From: Leptospira broomii serovar Hurstbridge str. 5399
GTDB lineage: Bacteria > Spirochaetota > Leptospiria > Leptospirales > Leptospiraceae
DNA: 64,000 nt
NCBI RefSeq assembly: GCF_000243715.2
Contig: NZ_AHMO02000008.1
Coordinates: 669,001 to 733,000 of the forward strand
Direction: 5' to 3'
Under the pieces are notes generated by a model. The model was not told the DNA's origin and did no database searches. It saw only the letters and a program-made list of their open reading frames with translations. The position numbers were made by a program, and so were the translations under genes. The first letter of the stretch is position 1; the number at the start of each line of letters is the position of its first letter. Shown piece by piece: positions 38,016-48,200 of this stretch.

Positions 38016-39806
38016 TTATTTTTCGGAATGCTTTTTTAAGAACCCGACGATTTTTGGAAATATGTCCTTATCACTGTTTATACCCATAAGTGTATCTTGA
38101 TGGCCGTAACCTTTTGCTATAAAGAGTTCGTTTTTATTATCATGTTTTAACCTTTTAAGGGTTTCGTACGCGATTATATTCGAATTCTTAAAAACCTTAT
38201 TTTTATCTCCTGTGATAAAGAGAATCGGCGTTTTTATCTCGGATGCATATTCCAAATAATTGTTAGGGAGAGAATCGTAACGAGTATCGAGAACCTTGTA
38301 TTTTACGACGACTTTACGAAAGATAGATTTTCTAATATGCCTATGATAATTCATAGATGTAGCTCCGAATAAATCGCCAACACGTCGATGAGTTACGGAC
38401 GGAAGGTTAGCATGTTCATAACATGCCGGCCACCCTGTTCCCCACATCAAACTCAGCATATGGCAGGCGGAGTTATCGCATTCCGTATGAAACAAACTAA
38501 TAAATTTTGAAAAGAGCTTCCCTCTGGCAGGACCCGGCAAATAAGACCATCGAGGATTTACGTTGGGAAAGCGAAAAACGTTTTCGATAAAGAAAGGCGC
38601 CAATATTAGCTTAATCTTAGACCACAGCGCGACATTAGGTGTAATTGAAACACTGTTGGAGATCACACTAGTAATTCCGTCGATTTTCTTCGCAAAGAGA
38701 CTCATAAAAAAAGAAATTGAGCCGACACAGTGAACTATAAAATGAATGCGCTTATCTTTACCGACGTTTTCTCGAACTGTACGCAACGCAGCAGGGACGT
38801 CGTATAAAGCGATATCATCCAAGTTATAACGATGAGGTGTTAAATTATAATTCGACCGAAGGCTTCCACGCCAATCGAAACTCCAAACATCGTTAAAGCC
38901 ATGCTCGTGGAGATAAGTAACCAAGTTTTTATGTTCAGGCATTATAAACATGTCGGTAGAGGTTGTAAGTCCGTGCATCAAAACTACGACATCTTTGCTT
39001 TCCTTTTTTTTAAACCTAAGAAGACTTAATGAGAGTTTATCTTCCGTGCTAACATAATGCGTTGTAATATCCGCATGCTTTACGCCGCTCAACGTAAATA
39101 AAGGGATTTCGCGTTCTCTCCATAATTCTGGTTCGGCTTTTCCCCAGTGAGAAGCATATACATCCCATAAGTTACCGGCAAAAAGTTCACCGAATTGAAT
39201 GAGCGCATTTTTTCTTTCATCGAATGTTTTTCCGTTCGACCGAAAGGTCGTCATTTGCTTAATAAAATCCAATTCTTGAATATGCAAAATTCCTTCGGCG
39301 ATTTTCTTAGCTTTTAACTCTGATTTTTCGTCTATAAAGCCAAGAAAGATTCTTGTATATAATGTGGATGTATCATTCCAAATATTTAAAATTCCATCAT
39401 CCTTAACGACTTTATGTCCGCTTAATGTGAATTCTCCCCCCTGATGATTTTTAAGAAAGAGCCTATATTGCATATTTTTAACATTTTGAGAAGGAGTGCC
39501 TTTATCCACGAAACAATTAAAGTCGCCTCGTACAACCTCTAGCCGTCCACCTAACGATGCACAATCAACCCAACCGATTGCTATTCCCTTTTCTGCAGGA
39601 TCATACACGAAGAATGCGACATCAGTTATTCTGATCGTCAAATGAAACATAATATAGTTTTTTTCTTTTTTTCCGGCGGAATATGAATCTTGATAAGATG
39701 ATTTTGGAGAAAGAGTAATATAACCCTTCATTTCTTCGGTAAATTCCAGACTGACTGGCGTATTGCTTGCATAAGCCGGTGATTTTTTTTTCTTTTTGTT
39801 CAGCAT
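38016..39806 (-). CDS. Alpha/beta hydrolase with Cys at nucleophile position
   Basis: 596 residues. A 230-residue N-terminal domain of unknown fold precedes an alpha/beta hydrolase domain (about 240-596). Oxyanion motif VVLMHGLTTS at 274-283. The nucleophile elbow, normally GHSxGG, reads VHCVGS with Cys360 in the nucleophile slot (Ser363 is three residues later). Acid Asp in LFITGDKNKVF and His in GYGHQDTLMG complete a Cys-His-Asp triad. Related Cys-type hydrolase domains are known next to or fused with GMC oxidases of the cholesterol-oxidase type. Here the GMC gene ends 24 bp upstream, so they form an operon. Acyl transfer or ester/thioester cleavage on a lipid is the likely activity. Confidence 0.85.
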   Translation of the reverse strand: MLNKKKKKSPAYASNTPVSLEFTEEMKGYITLSPKSSYQDSYSAGKKEKNYIMFHLTIRITDVAFFVYDPAEKGIAIGWVDCASLGGRLEVVRGDFNCFVDKGTPSQNVKNMQYRLFLKNHQGGEFTLSGHKVVKDDGILNIWNDTSTLYTRIFLGFIDEKSELKAKKIAEGILHIQELDFIKQMTTFRSNGKTFDERKNALIQFGELFAGNLWDVYASHWGKAEPELWREREIPLFTLSGVKHADITTHYVSTEDKLSLSLLRFKKKESKDVVVLMHGLTTSTDMFIMPEHKNLVTYLHEHGFNDVWSFDWRGSLRSNYNLTPHRYNLDDIALYDVPAALRTVRENVGKDKRIHFIVHCVGSISFFMSLFAKKIDGITSVISNSVSITPNVALWSKIKLILAPFFIENVFRFPNVNPRWSYLPGPARGKLFSKFISLFHTECDNSACHMLSLMWGTGWPACYEHANLPSVTHRRVGDLFGATSMNYHRHIRKSIFRKVVVKYKVLDTRYDSLPNNYLEYASEIKTPILFITGDKNKVFKNSNIIAYETLKRLKHDNKNELFIAKGYGHQDTLMGINSDKDIFPKIVGFLKKHSEK

Positions 39807-39830
39807 AAATATGTTTGAGTCCTCTCGAAA

Positions 39831-41543
39831 TTAAAGTTTCGAAGTTGATTTAGATCCTGTAATCGCTTCTGCAACTCGCTCCGACAATGCGGAAATTGTC
39901 ATTGAGGGATTCGCTCCCACCGCTGTTGGAATTAAGCTGCCGTCAGCAACGTAAAGACCTTGATAACGAAAAACTTGTCCGAAATTTTTAAGATTCGAAG
40001 AACATACCCCTTCCGATTCGGTTGCCGCGATCACGCAACCACCTAACGGATGAACCGTTACATTATTCCTAATTGGCCAAGACCATGTAGGTAACGGGAA
40101 ATGTGATTCCGCTTTCGTAAATTCTGCAAAACGCTTCGTCACATTCAGAATCGATTCGTAAAGCGACATGCTGGTCTTTTGCGGCCAGATCACTTGAATC
40201 GTTTTCCGCTTTTTATTCAAATACATTTCACCGTCGGCACGATCGATCCCCATACAAAGTAACACTGCGGAAGAGTATGAGAGATCACCGTTTAACATTT
40301 CTTGTAACAGATACCCGATTCGCCCATAGATTTTTCCATTCAAAAAACGCTTGAAAACCTCTCCTAACATTTTTAAAAAAAAACCGATTCTTAAAAACCA
40401 TGGAATAGCTCCCTCGACAAAGTAAGAGGCAAACACAGGATAACTAGCGTCTTCTAACACAAAGGCATGTTTTGAATCGTAATTCTTAAACAAATTATAG
40501 TCGATATACTGAGTAATGACTGGGCCGTAATTCGGGTCCGCTGGTTCTTTCCCTCTTACAACAAAGGAAAGAAAATCACCGTTGCCAGAAAATCTTTTCC
40601 CTAGGCGATCGGAGATTGCTGGCAGAGTTTTAAATTCCTCTTTGCATTTTAATAGTAGTTCAGTCGTTCCTAAAGTTCCTGCCGAAAGAATTACTCGATT
40701 TGTATCTACATAGTGTGCCTTGCTGTTGTTCAAATCGATATAATGTACTCTATAACCGTACTGTCCTGTCGATTTAGGATCTTCGGTCTTATCATTTCCA
40801 AGAGGAACAATTTTAACGACTAAATGTTCCGTCCGAATCTCAGCCTTATACTTGTTCTCTGCAACAAACAGGTAGTTCAAATCCAGCGTATTTTTAGAAT
40901 GAGTATTGCAGCCGATATCGCATTCGGCGCAATACGTACAAGATGTTTGCACGGCCCCGTACTTATTTTTTTCCTGAAGCCCGATTTCTAAAGGTCTCTT
41001 AAAATCGTTTCCAAAAAAGACGTTAATATTTGCCAGTTTAGATTCATTGCCGCTTGCTTTCGCAAATTTTTGATATAGCTCCGTCCGAACAATCTTACGC
41101 CTCGGGTTACCATCTTGTGGAATCGGCCTAGACCCTAGTACTTCCTTGACAACCTTATAGTAAGGGACCAAATCCTTCTTTTTACTTCCGGTCGGCCAGC
41201 GTTCATCAAAAATATGATCCGGAGGTTCTAGAAATACGTTCGCGTAAATTAAAGATCCACCGCCCAATCCGGCCGAAAGTACGACATCCATATTCGGATA
41301 ATTGCGGATATCAAAAAGCCCTGTTTCCCTTAGATTACGAAACCGCTTCGCCCGGAAAGGATTCGGGTCCTCGGGCACATTCCAAAAATTTTTCGACATC
41401 GCATTTGGAGACCGTGGGAACGATCCCTTTGGATACCTTTTTCCCCTTTCTAGTATTAAAACTTTCTTGCCCCATTTTTTTGAAAGCCTACATCCTGTAA
41501 TGGCTCCTCCGAATCCTGAACCGATAATTACCGCTTCGTACAA
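39831..41543 (-). CDS. GMC oxidoreductase, cholesterol-oxidase-like
   Basis: 570 residues. FAD-binding Rossmann motif IGSGFGGAITGCRL at residues 7-20, GLGGGSLIYANV at about 92-103 and the GMC C-terminal domain VHPLGGCVIA with HPLGG, then NPSMTISALSE. A four-Cys group CTYCAECDIGC (Cys202, 205, 208, 212) is characteristic of the cholesterol-oxidase-like GMC subgroup; it may bind a metal or form disulfides. Oxidation of a 3-hydroxysteroid or other polycyclic or lipid alcohol is the family expectation. The 114-bp divergent gap to the phosphoesterase suggests co-regulation. Confidence 0.88.
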   Translation of the reverse strand: MYEAVIIGSGFGGAITGCRLSKKWGKKVLILERGKRYPKGSFPRSPNAMSKNFWNVPEDPNPFRAKRFRNLRETGLFDIRNYPNMDVVLSAGLGGGSLIYANVFLEPPDHIFDERWPTGSKKKDLVPYYKVVKEVLGSRPIPQDGNPRRKIVRTELYQKFAKASGNESKLANINVFFGNDFKRPLEIGLQEKNKYGAVQTSCTYCAECDIGCNTHSKNTLDLNYLFVAENKYKAEIRTEHLVVKIVPLGNDKTEDPKSTGQYGYRVHYIDLNNSKAHYVDTNRVILSAGTLGTTELLLKCKEEFKTLPAISDRLGKRFSGNGDFLSFVVRGKEPADPNYGPVITQYIDYNLFKNYDSKHAFVLEDASYPVFASYFVEGAIPWFLRIGFFLKMLGEVFKRFLNGKIYGRIGYLLQEMLNGDLSYSSAVLLCMGIDRADGEMYLNKKRKTIQVIWPQKTSMSLYESILNVTKRFAEFTKAESHFPLPTWSWPIRNNVTVHPLGGCVIAATESEGVCSSNLKNFGQVFRYQGLYVADGSLIPTAVGANPSMTISALSERVAEAITGSKSTSKL

Positions 41544-41657
41544 TTTGGCTCAACCTCCGTTCTATGAAAAGTTTACTTATTTGCATTATTTGTCCCACAA
41601 AAGCAATAATTAATTGATTTAATTACAATATTTTGAATAAACTTTTCCCGGAAAAGT

Positions 41658-43166
41658 ATGAGTCGAATTCGTTATATAGTAGTTTCTGATGTTCATTTTG
41701 GCGCTTACAATAGCCTACTCACGTATATCGAGGAAATAAAAGGAGCTCCCGCGGATAAGCGGTTCCCTGTTGACGCCTTGAAAACTTCCCCAGCTCTCAA
41801 AGACCTGATGGAATGTTTAAAAACGATCGTCACTTCAGTTAATAAAGGAGGCAAACTCCCTCAGTTTATCCTATTAGGGGACATTCTGGAATTAGCGTTA
41901 GGTGGGATGAACGACGCTGCTATGACCTTCGAACGGTTTTTAGAATGTGCTTACTCGACTAAGAAACCGATTTTTTCCGACCAAATATTATATATACCCG
42001 GTAATCACGACCACCATCTCTGGGAAACTGCGAGAGAAAAACAATACGTGGATTACATCGGGTCGTTGAAACCCCGCGACCATATAGCGGATTCATGGCA
42101 TACCACTAAGATGGTCGACCCGGATTTCATTCTTTCCGATCTACTTACCGGGATACTGCGAAGGAACCCTCGCTTGAGGGAGGCGAAGGCGTTGATTGCT
42201 TATCCGAATTACGAAATCCAATCTAAGAGCAAAAATAAATCGATTATACTGAGTCACGGAAATTTCTTAGAAAACATTTATTCATTGATGAGTTCCATCC
42301 AAAGAGTTCTTCTCCCCGAGATGGATACCGGTAAAGAGCTACGAGCGCCGACATCCTTTTGGGGAAAGCTTAAAAGGAGCTTACCGTTCCAAAGTAAACC
42401 CGAGCCAAATAAACCGGAATCCATCTATGATTTAGAACGCGAAAACTTTGCTTGGATCGATTTCTTTTGGTCCACATTGGGTAGGTCGGGTAAAGTTGGC
42501 AAAGGTATCGGATTAGTTTACGATATGCTACAAGATTCGAAAGCGATAGGTCGGCTATCCGCCAATGTATCCGAATATCTACTTCGAAATTTGAGCATTC
42601 TTCCGCTGATTAAATCGATCATTCAGCACGCGTTATCTTTCTTTCTTCAAAAGATCATTCTTAAAGTCGGGCAAAGCGAACGCGGAATGTCGGATTCCGT
42701 GCTTAGCGACGAAGTCATACAGAATTTGGACGTCTATTTCAATACGGTTCTTCCGAACCAATGGAAGGTGGAGACGAAGCGGGAATTCCCGCAGAAGTAT
42801 TCTTTTATTTTCGGCCACACTCATAAACCCTTCGAATCCCATTCTCAAGAACTCGGTTTGGATTCTCCCCATATTCCGATTTATAATACCGGGGGCTGGG
42901 TAGTCGATACGATTAAAGAAATGCGTTCACATGGTGGAGCAATTCTCTTAATCGACGACGAAGCCAATATCGTTTCGTTTCACGCGTATAAAGAAAGCAA
43001 TTTGAAACCTTCTTTTCATCGATTGAAGGACGAAACAAATCCTTTATACGATGTGCTTATTCAAAAGGTCGATCTTTCTTCCGGTAATTTTAAAAAACTT
43101 TCATCGTCCTTTCATAAGGAAATCGAACTACGTAGAAAGATGTTAAGGACCCGAGTGGAAGAATAA
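41658..43166 (+). CDS. Calcineurin-like metallophosphoesterase, large form
   Basis: 502 residues, larger than the 250-300 of simple members. Catalytic motifs in order: DVHFG (residue 10), GDILELAL, GNHDHHLWE, SHGNFLEN and GHTHKPFE (about 390), giving the two-metal site. A 100-residue helical insertion between the third and fourth motifs is unlike small cyclic-nucleotide phosphoesterases. The genes for the GMC oxidase and hydrolase are divergent. Substrate unknown, with phospholipid-like or sterol-phosphate esters as guesses from context. Confidence 0.85.
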   Translation: MSRIRYIVVSDVHFGAYNSLLTYIEEIKGAPADKRFPVDALKTSPALKDLMECLKTIVTSVNKGGKLPQFILLGDILELALGGMNDAAMTFERFLECAYSTKKPIFSDQILYIPGNHDHHLWETAREKQYVDYIGSLKPRDHIADSWHTTKMVDPDFILSDLLTGILRRNPRLREAKALIAYPNYEIQSKSKNKSIILSHGNFLENIYSLMSSIQRVLLPEMDTGKELRAPTSFWGKLKRSLPFQSKPEPNKPESIYDLERENFAWIDFFWSTLGRSGKVGKGIGLVYDMLQDSKAIGRLSANVSEYLLRNLSILPLIKSIIQHALSFFLQKIILKVGQSERGMSDSVLSDEVIQNLDVYFNTVLPNQWKVETKREFPQKYSFIFGHTHKPFESHSQELGLDSPHIPIYNTGGWVVDTIKEMRSHGGAILLIDDEANIVSFHAYKESNLKPSFHRLKDETNPLYDVLIQKVDLSSGNFKKLSSSFHKEIELRRKMLRTRVEE

Positions 43167-43174
43167 AGTCTCCG

Positions 43175-44023
43175 TCAGGTAATTCCTCTTACCGTCGAAA
43201 TTTTCAGAGGCGCTTCCGATTCGTCGGCATCGTTCCTTTTTCGAATCACCGAATCGTAATAGGATTCGTAGTCGGGAAAATTCGTTCCCATGATCCTATC
43301 CCAAAAATTAAAATACAAGCTATAGTTGCCGTGAAATTTTTGGTGATGCATGTTATGATGCGAGGATGTATTGATCCATTTTAGAATCGGATGACCTGCC
43401 CAGCCGTTCGGAAAAAGTTCGTATCCCAGATGCCACCAAATGTTCATGATCATTGCATAAAATGTATGAAATAAAACCACGTAAAAGTACACGGGCAAAA
43501 AGCATATGATCGGAACGATATAAACTCCTTCTAAGAATGCCTCCGCCCAATGAAAATTATAAGCGGCCAAAGGGGAAGGATTTACGGATTTATGATGAAC
43601 CGAGTGGACATAAGGATAAATCGATCTCAAATGAACCAATCGATGCATCCAATAAAACCAAGTCTCGTGCCAAATCGTAATAACTACGTACGTGAAAATC
43701 GCGTAAAGCCATCCTCCATACAACGAAAAATCATAATATACTTTTCTCTGAAGGTAACCAAGTCGAGAAAGAGTAAAAACCGTCACGGAGATCGCACAAA
43801 ACATGAAAAGAGTCACCGCCGATTGCTTTATCTCGAAGATAAGGCGTTCTTTTTTAGGGAAAGCGGATTGAATACGAAAACGTTGAAAATAACCTTTCTT
43901 CCAAACCCAGAATACTAAGAAAGCTAGGCCTGCAATCGGATAATAGCGAACAAAATTCATCATCAGCTGATAAAGCGCAAATCCCCCTACGCAATCCCAG
44001 CTCAACTCACAAGTAAACCTCAT
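43175..44023 (-). CDS. Sterol desaturase/fatty acid hydroxylase family di-iron enzyme
   Basis: 282 residues with four or five transmembrane helices and the histidine boxes HETWFYWMHRLVH (about 140-152), HSVHHKS (about 160) and HHNMHHQKFHG (about 230). It belongs to the FA_hydroxylase superfamily (sterol C4/C5 oxidases, sphingolipid hydroxylases, carotene hydroxylases). The start at 44023 has an AGGGG ribosome site 4 nt upstream. It converges on the phosphoesterase with an 8-bp gap and lies next to the GMC oxidase, so it is probably part of the same lipid-modifying neighbourhood. Confidence 0.9.
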   Translation of the reverse strand: MRFTCELSWDCVGGFALYQLMMNFVRYYPIAGLAFLVFWVWKKGYFQRFRIQSAFPKKERLIFEIKQSAVTLFMFCAISVTVFTLSRLGYLQRKVYYDFSLYGGWLYAIFTYVVITIWHETWFYWMHRLVHLRSIYPYVHSVHHKSVNPSPLAAYNFHWAEAFLEGVYIVPIICFLPVYFYVVLFHTFYAMIMNIWWHLGYELFPNGWAGHPILKWINTSSHHNMHHQKFHGNYSLYFNFWDRIMGTNFPDYESYYDSVIRKRNDADESEAPLKISTVRGIT

Positions 44024-44242
44024 AGTCCCCTACACTTTTACTTGTTTATCTTAGGATAAAATTGCCGTTTCGTCGTCCGAAAATCTTTCCATAAATGAAG
44101 AAAGAAGACCTGATCATTTGGCACTCAAACGAATCCTGAGACTTTCTTCGATATTCTTGTTCGGACCGAACTTCTCAATCAGGGCATTAAAATTTCGAAT
44201 ATTTTTGAAATTTCGGCTGTAATAAGGATTTTTAATCTGAAA
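44024..44242. other. Non-coding spacer upstream of the sterol-desaturase gene
   Basis: No ORF of plausible composition and no RNA recognised. It holds the promoter of the minus-strand desaturase gene at its left end and ends at the rpsG terminator. Confidence 0.4.
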
Positions 44243-44270
44243 ATAAAAAAAGGAGGCTTTTGCCTCCTTT
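44243..44270 (-). terminator. Rho-independent terminator after rpsG
   Basis: On the minus strand AAAGGAGGC / GCCTCCTTT (44262-44270 with 44249-44257, 4-nt loop) is followed by a T-rich tract (TTTTTTTATTTT). It ends the rpoBC-rpsL-rpsG transcript about 85 bp after the rpsG stop. Confidence 0.9.
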
Positions 44271-44355
44271 CATTGATTGGGATTTCTCGAACAAGTCGAG
44301 AGCCGTGCGCTTTACACCCGGGAAAAAATGCGGGTCGTCAGTACTAAGATATTTC

Positions 44356-44829
44356 TTACCAGCGATAGTGGCTGAACGCTTTGTTTGCGTCTGCCATTTT
44401 GCGAATATCTTCCTTCTTCTTGATAGCCGAGCCGGTGCCTTTTTGAGCCTCGATGAATTCTGCGGCTAGCTTATTCGCCATTCCTTTCTCATTCCGGTCT
44501 CTGGAATAACGAATTAGCCAGCGAATTCCGAGGGCCAAACGACGCTCAGGACGAACTTCGATAGGAACTTGATACGTAACACCACCTACGCGGCGTGATT
44601 TTACTTCCACTTGCGGTTTTACGTTTTCGAGAGCTTCTTTGAAGGTTACATACGGATCATTTCCGGTCTTCTTCTGAATCAACTCGAGTGCATCGTAAAA
44701 TAGTCTTTCAGCTACGGATTTCTTTCCGTCTACCATAAGACAGTTAATGAATTTTGCAATATGAGCGTCGCTATAAACCGAATCCGGCTGAATTTTGCGG
44801 GGCTCGACTTTTCCTCTTCTTCTGGACAT
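44356..44829 (-). CDS. rpsG: 30S ribosomal protein S7
   Basis: 157 residues: MSRRRGKVEPRKIQPDSVYS, KFINCLMVDGKKSVAERLFY and AIKKKEDIRKMADANKAFSH. Normal length. Primary head-domain 16S rRNA binder and a translational repressor of str operons in enterobacteria. It is the end of its transcript: no fusA follows, but a terminator at 44243-44270. Confidence 0.98.
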   Translation of the reverse strand: MSRRRGKVEPRKIQPDSVYSDAHIAKFINCLMVDGKKSVAERLFYDALELIQKKTGNDPYVTFKEALENVKPQVEVKSRRVGGVTYQVPIEVRPERRLALGIRWLIRYSRDRNEKGMANKLAAEFIEAQKGTGSAIKKKEDIRKMADANKAFSHYRW

Positions 44830-44842
44830 TCCCTATCTCCCG

Positions 44843-45217
44843 TTACGCCTTAGGTTTTTTCGTTCCGTACTTGGAACGGCTTTTACGACGCTTATCAATA
44901 CCAAGTGTGTCCAAGGTACCGCGGATAATATGATAACGAACCCCTGGTAAGTCTTTGACCCTTCCACCACGGATCAGAACAACGTTGTGTTCCTGCAAGT
45001 TATGTCCCTCGCCAGGAATGTAAGCGGTCACTTCGATTCCGGTGGTAAGACGTACCCTTGCTACTTTTCTCATAGCTGAGTTCGGTTTTTTAGGAGTGAA
45101 CGTGGTCACCCTTGTACAAACTCCCCTACGTTGGGGGCTGCTTTTAAGAGCAGGAGATTTAGATTTGTTCTTCTGTTTCTTCCTGCCGTGGCGTATAAGT
45201 TGGCTAATTGTAGGCAT
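44843..45217 (-). CDS. rpsL: 30S ribosomal protein S12
   Basis: 124 residues: [40 protein letters not shown], and [17 protein letters not shown]. Lys43 (in TPKKPNS) and the Lys of GGRVKDLPG, where streptomycin-resistance substitutions occur, are wild type. 75 bp after rpoC, a gap containing a hairpin; 13 bp before rpsG. Confidence 0.98.
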   Translation of the reverse strand: MPTISQLIRHGRKKQKNKSKSPALKSSPQRRGVCTRVTTFTPKKPNSAMRKVARVRLTTGIEVTAYIPGEGHNLQEHNVVLIRGGRVKDLPGVRYHIIRGTLDTLGIDKRRKSRSKYGTKKPKA

Positions 45218-45236
45218 GAATCCCTTCTATTTTTAG

Positions 45237-45276
45237 GCGGGTGACGACCCGATTTTACCAGATCGTCAGTACCCGC
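45237..45276 (-). other. Bulged hairpin between rpoC and rpsL
   Basis: GCGGGT (45237-45242) pairs with ACCCGC (45271-45276), and GACGA (45243-45247) with TCGTC (45263-45267), with a 3-nt bulge on one side. It lies just ahead of the rpsL ribosome site and could modulate its translation or processing of the polycistronic message. There is no T-run. Confidence 0.5.
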
Positions 45277-45292
45277 TCTGTTGTAAATCTCT

Positions 45293-48200
45293 TTAGTTCT
45301 CCGTATCTTCCGGTATTACTGGGGGAATCTCTTCCTCTTCCACTTCTATCGGTTGATCCAGGTCTCCATAAGTTTCTTTGAATACCGCAACATCGCGATA
45401 CTTTCTCATTCCGGTTCCTGCGGGAATCATATGACCTATGATCACATTTTCCTTAAGTCCCGCTAAGTTGTCCGTTTTTCCTTTGATCGCTGCGTCAGTC
45501 AAAACTTTGGTAGTTTCTTGGAAAGACGCCGCAGAGAAGAACGATTCGGTATTCAAGGAGGCTTTCGTTAAACCAAGAAGAATCGGTACCGATTGTGCGG
45601 GAGAACCACCCTCTGCGATAACTCGTCTGTTTTCTTCCACGAACATAAAACGATCCACTTGTTGTTGATTCACGAAAGAGGTGTCTCCCGAATCCGTAAT
45701 CAAAACCTTGCGCATCATCTGACGAACTACGACTTCGATGTGCTTATCGTTGATATGCACACCTTGAAGGCGATAGACTTCCTGAACTTCCTGCACCAGA
45801 TACACTTGAAGAGCGGTTACTCCCTTAACTCGAAGAATATCGTGAGGATCCAGGTTCCCGTCATCCATTTGGTCTCCGCGTTTTACGAAGTCCCCGTGAC
45901 GAACACGAAGTTGTTTACCGATCGGAATCGTTACTTTAACTTTATCCAAATCTTCGCTATCGGGCACGATGTAGAGAACTCGTTTTTCTTTTACGATTTC
46001 ACCATTATCTTCGATCTTACCGTCCATTTCCGCAAGAGTGGTCGCATCTTTCGGACGACGAGCTTCGAAGAGTTCGTCCACGCGAGGAAGACCGCCGGTG
46101 ATATCCCGGGTCTTTTCGGCAACGGTAGGAATCTTGAATAGAATATCTCCTGCCTTAACCTTGTCTCCGTTTTGCACCGAAAGAATCGCATCCACAGGGA
46201 CAAGATATTCTTCGCGGGTTCCTCCGGATGAAACGACTACACGCGGAACCAGTTTATCCCTACGTTGCTCGATAACCTTGTAATTTACGTTAGAAGTTTT
46301 AACGTCTTCGTCCCGGCGAACGTTCTTACCTACTTCCAGATCCACCCATTGAGCGGTTCCTTCGATCTCGGTGACTCCGATCTCGTTATACGGGTCGAAC
46401 TCCGCTAGAGCTTGGTTCGCTTCCGTGATATCGGTAGACTTAACGTTCAGAGTTGTTCCGGTTTTCACAGGAACGACTGCTTCTTCCCCGAGAATTCTAA
46501 ATAAACCGTTCTCGATTTTTATCGTACCAGGCGCGTCCGAAGTGACGTTTTCTCCAGAAGCCAGAGTTGCGACCAGCTCTCCCTTATCCACTTTTTGCCC
46601 GTCTTCCACTCTGAGGTTGGTCAAATCGGAAGCTTTGAATTGTTGGATCAGCCTTTGAACCACGATGGATCCGCGACGAGTGAAGATAATTCCCCGATCC
46701 GTCGTAGATAAAGTCCGTCCGTTGATCGCGTTTACGATCGCTCGGTATCCGACTTTGTGTTCCTTCTCTTGAACCTTAGCGGAGGCGGCTCCACCGATGT
46801 GGAAGGTCCGCATGGTAAGCTGAGTTCCCGGCTGGCCGATGGATTGAGCGGCGATGGTTCCGACCGCCTCTCCGATTTCTGCCGGAGTCAAACGAGCCAT
46901 GTCCATGCCGTAGCATTTAATACAGATTCCCCAACGAGCTTCGCAAGTCAAAGGAGAGCGAACCTTGATTTTTTCATAACCTAGGTTTTCCAACTTTTGA
47001 CCGACTTCTCTCGTAATGAGGGTGCTTTTCGGATAAACGATGTCCTCGGAAACCGGATCGACGATGTCCTCGGCGGTATAGCGGCCGAAGACGCGATCGC
47101 TGAGGGAAACGATTACGTTCTCCCCTTCCTTTACCGTTCCTAACGTGATGCATTCTTCGGTTTGACAATCGTCTTCCGCTACGATCACGTCTTGGGAAAT
47201 ATCCACCAAACGACGAGTCAGGTAACCGGCGTCTGCGGTTTTCAAAGCAGTATCCGCAAGTCCCTTACGAGCTCCGTGAGTGGAAATGAAGAATTCGAGA
47301 ACGCTCAAACCTTCCCGGAAGTTGGAACGAATTGCGAGTTCGATGATTTCTCCGGAAGGTTTCGCCATCAAACCGCGCATCCCGGCCAACTGGCGGATCT
47401 GTTGTTTGGATCCGCGGGCTCCCGATGCGGCCATGATGAATACCGGATTGTATCCGCCTTTATCCTTCTCCAGCTCTTTGAACATGGAATCGGTGATTAG
47501 GTCGTTGGTTTTGGTCCAAATCTCGATCACTTTTTTCTTACGTTCTTCGTTGGTGATGATACCTTTACGGTATTCGCCGTCGGCGCGTTCGACTTCCTTA
47601 TTGGCGTCGCCGACAAGAGTAACCTTGCCGGGAGATACGCGAATGTCTTCGATGGAAATAGTCGGGCTAAAGATCGTAGCGTAACGATATCCTAATTTCT
47701 TAATATCATCTAGCATGAGGACGGTCTGAGCCGGTCCGTATTTCTCGTATACTTCGGCGATGATTCTGTTCGTCTCCTTATCGGAGAGAGCACGGTTTAC
47801 GTAAGGATATCCTTCCGGAAGAACCGTATTGAAGATCAATCTTCCCGGAGTGGTCTCCAAAATCTTTCCTTGGTGCAGGACCGATATTTTCGTTCTATAC
47901 TCAATCACTCCCCGATCGATCGCATAAGTCACCTCTTCCAAGTTCGCAAAGGACTTAAGAGGAACTCCTGCTTCGGAAGGAAGTTCGGAAGTGAGATAAT
48001 AAATTCCTAATACGATATCCTGAGTAGGCCCGCAAATCGGGTGCCCGTTTGCAGGATTCAGAATATTATGAGGAGAAAGCATGAGCATCCAAACTTCCAA
48101 CTGAGCTTTCGGAGTCAGAGGGACGTGAATCGCCATTTGGTCCCCATCGAAGTCAGCGTTGAACGCGTGACAGACGAGAGGATGCAATTTGATCGCTTTT

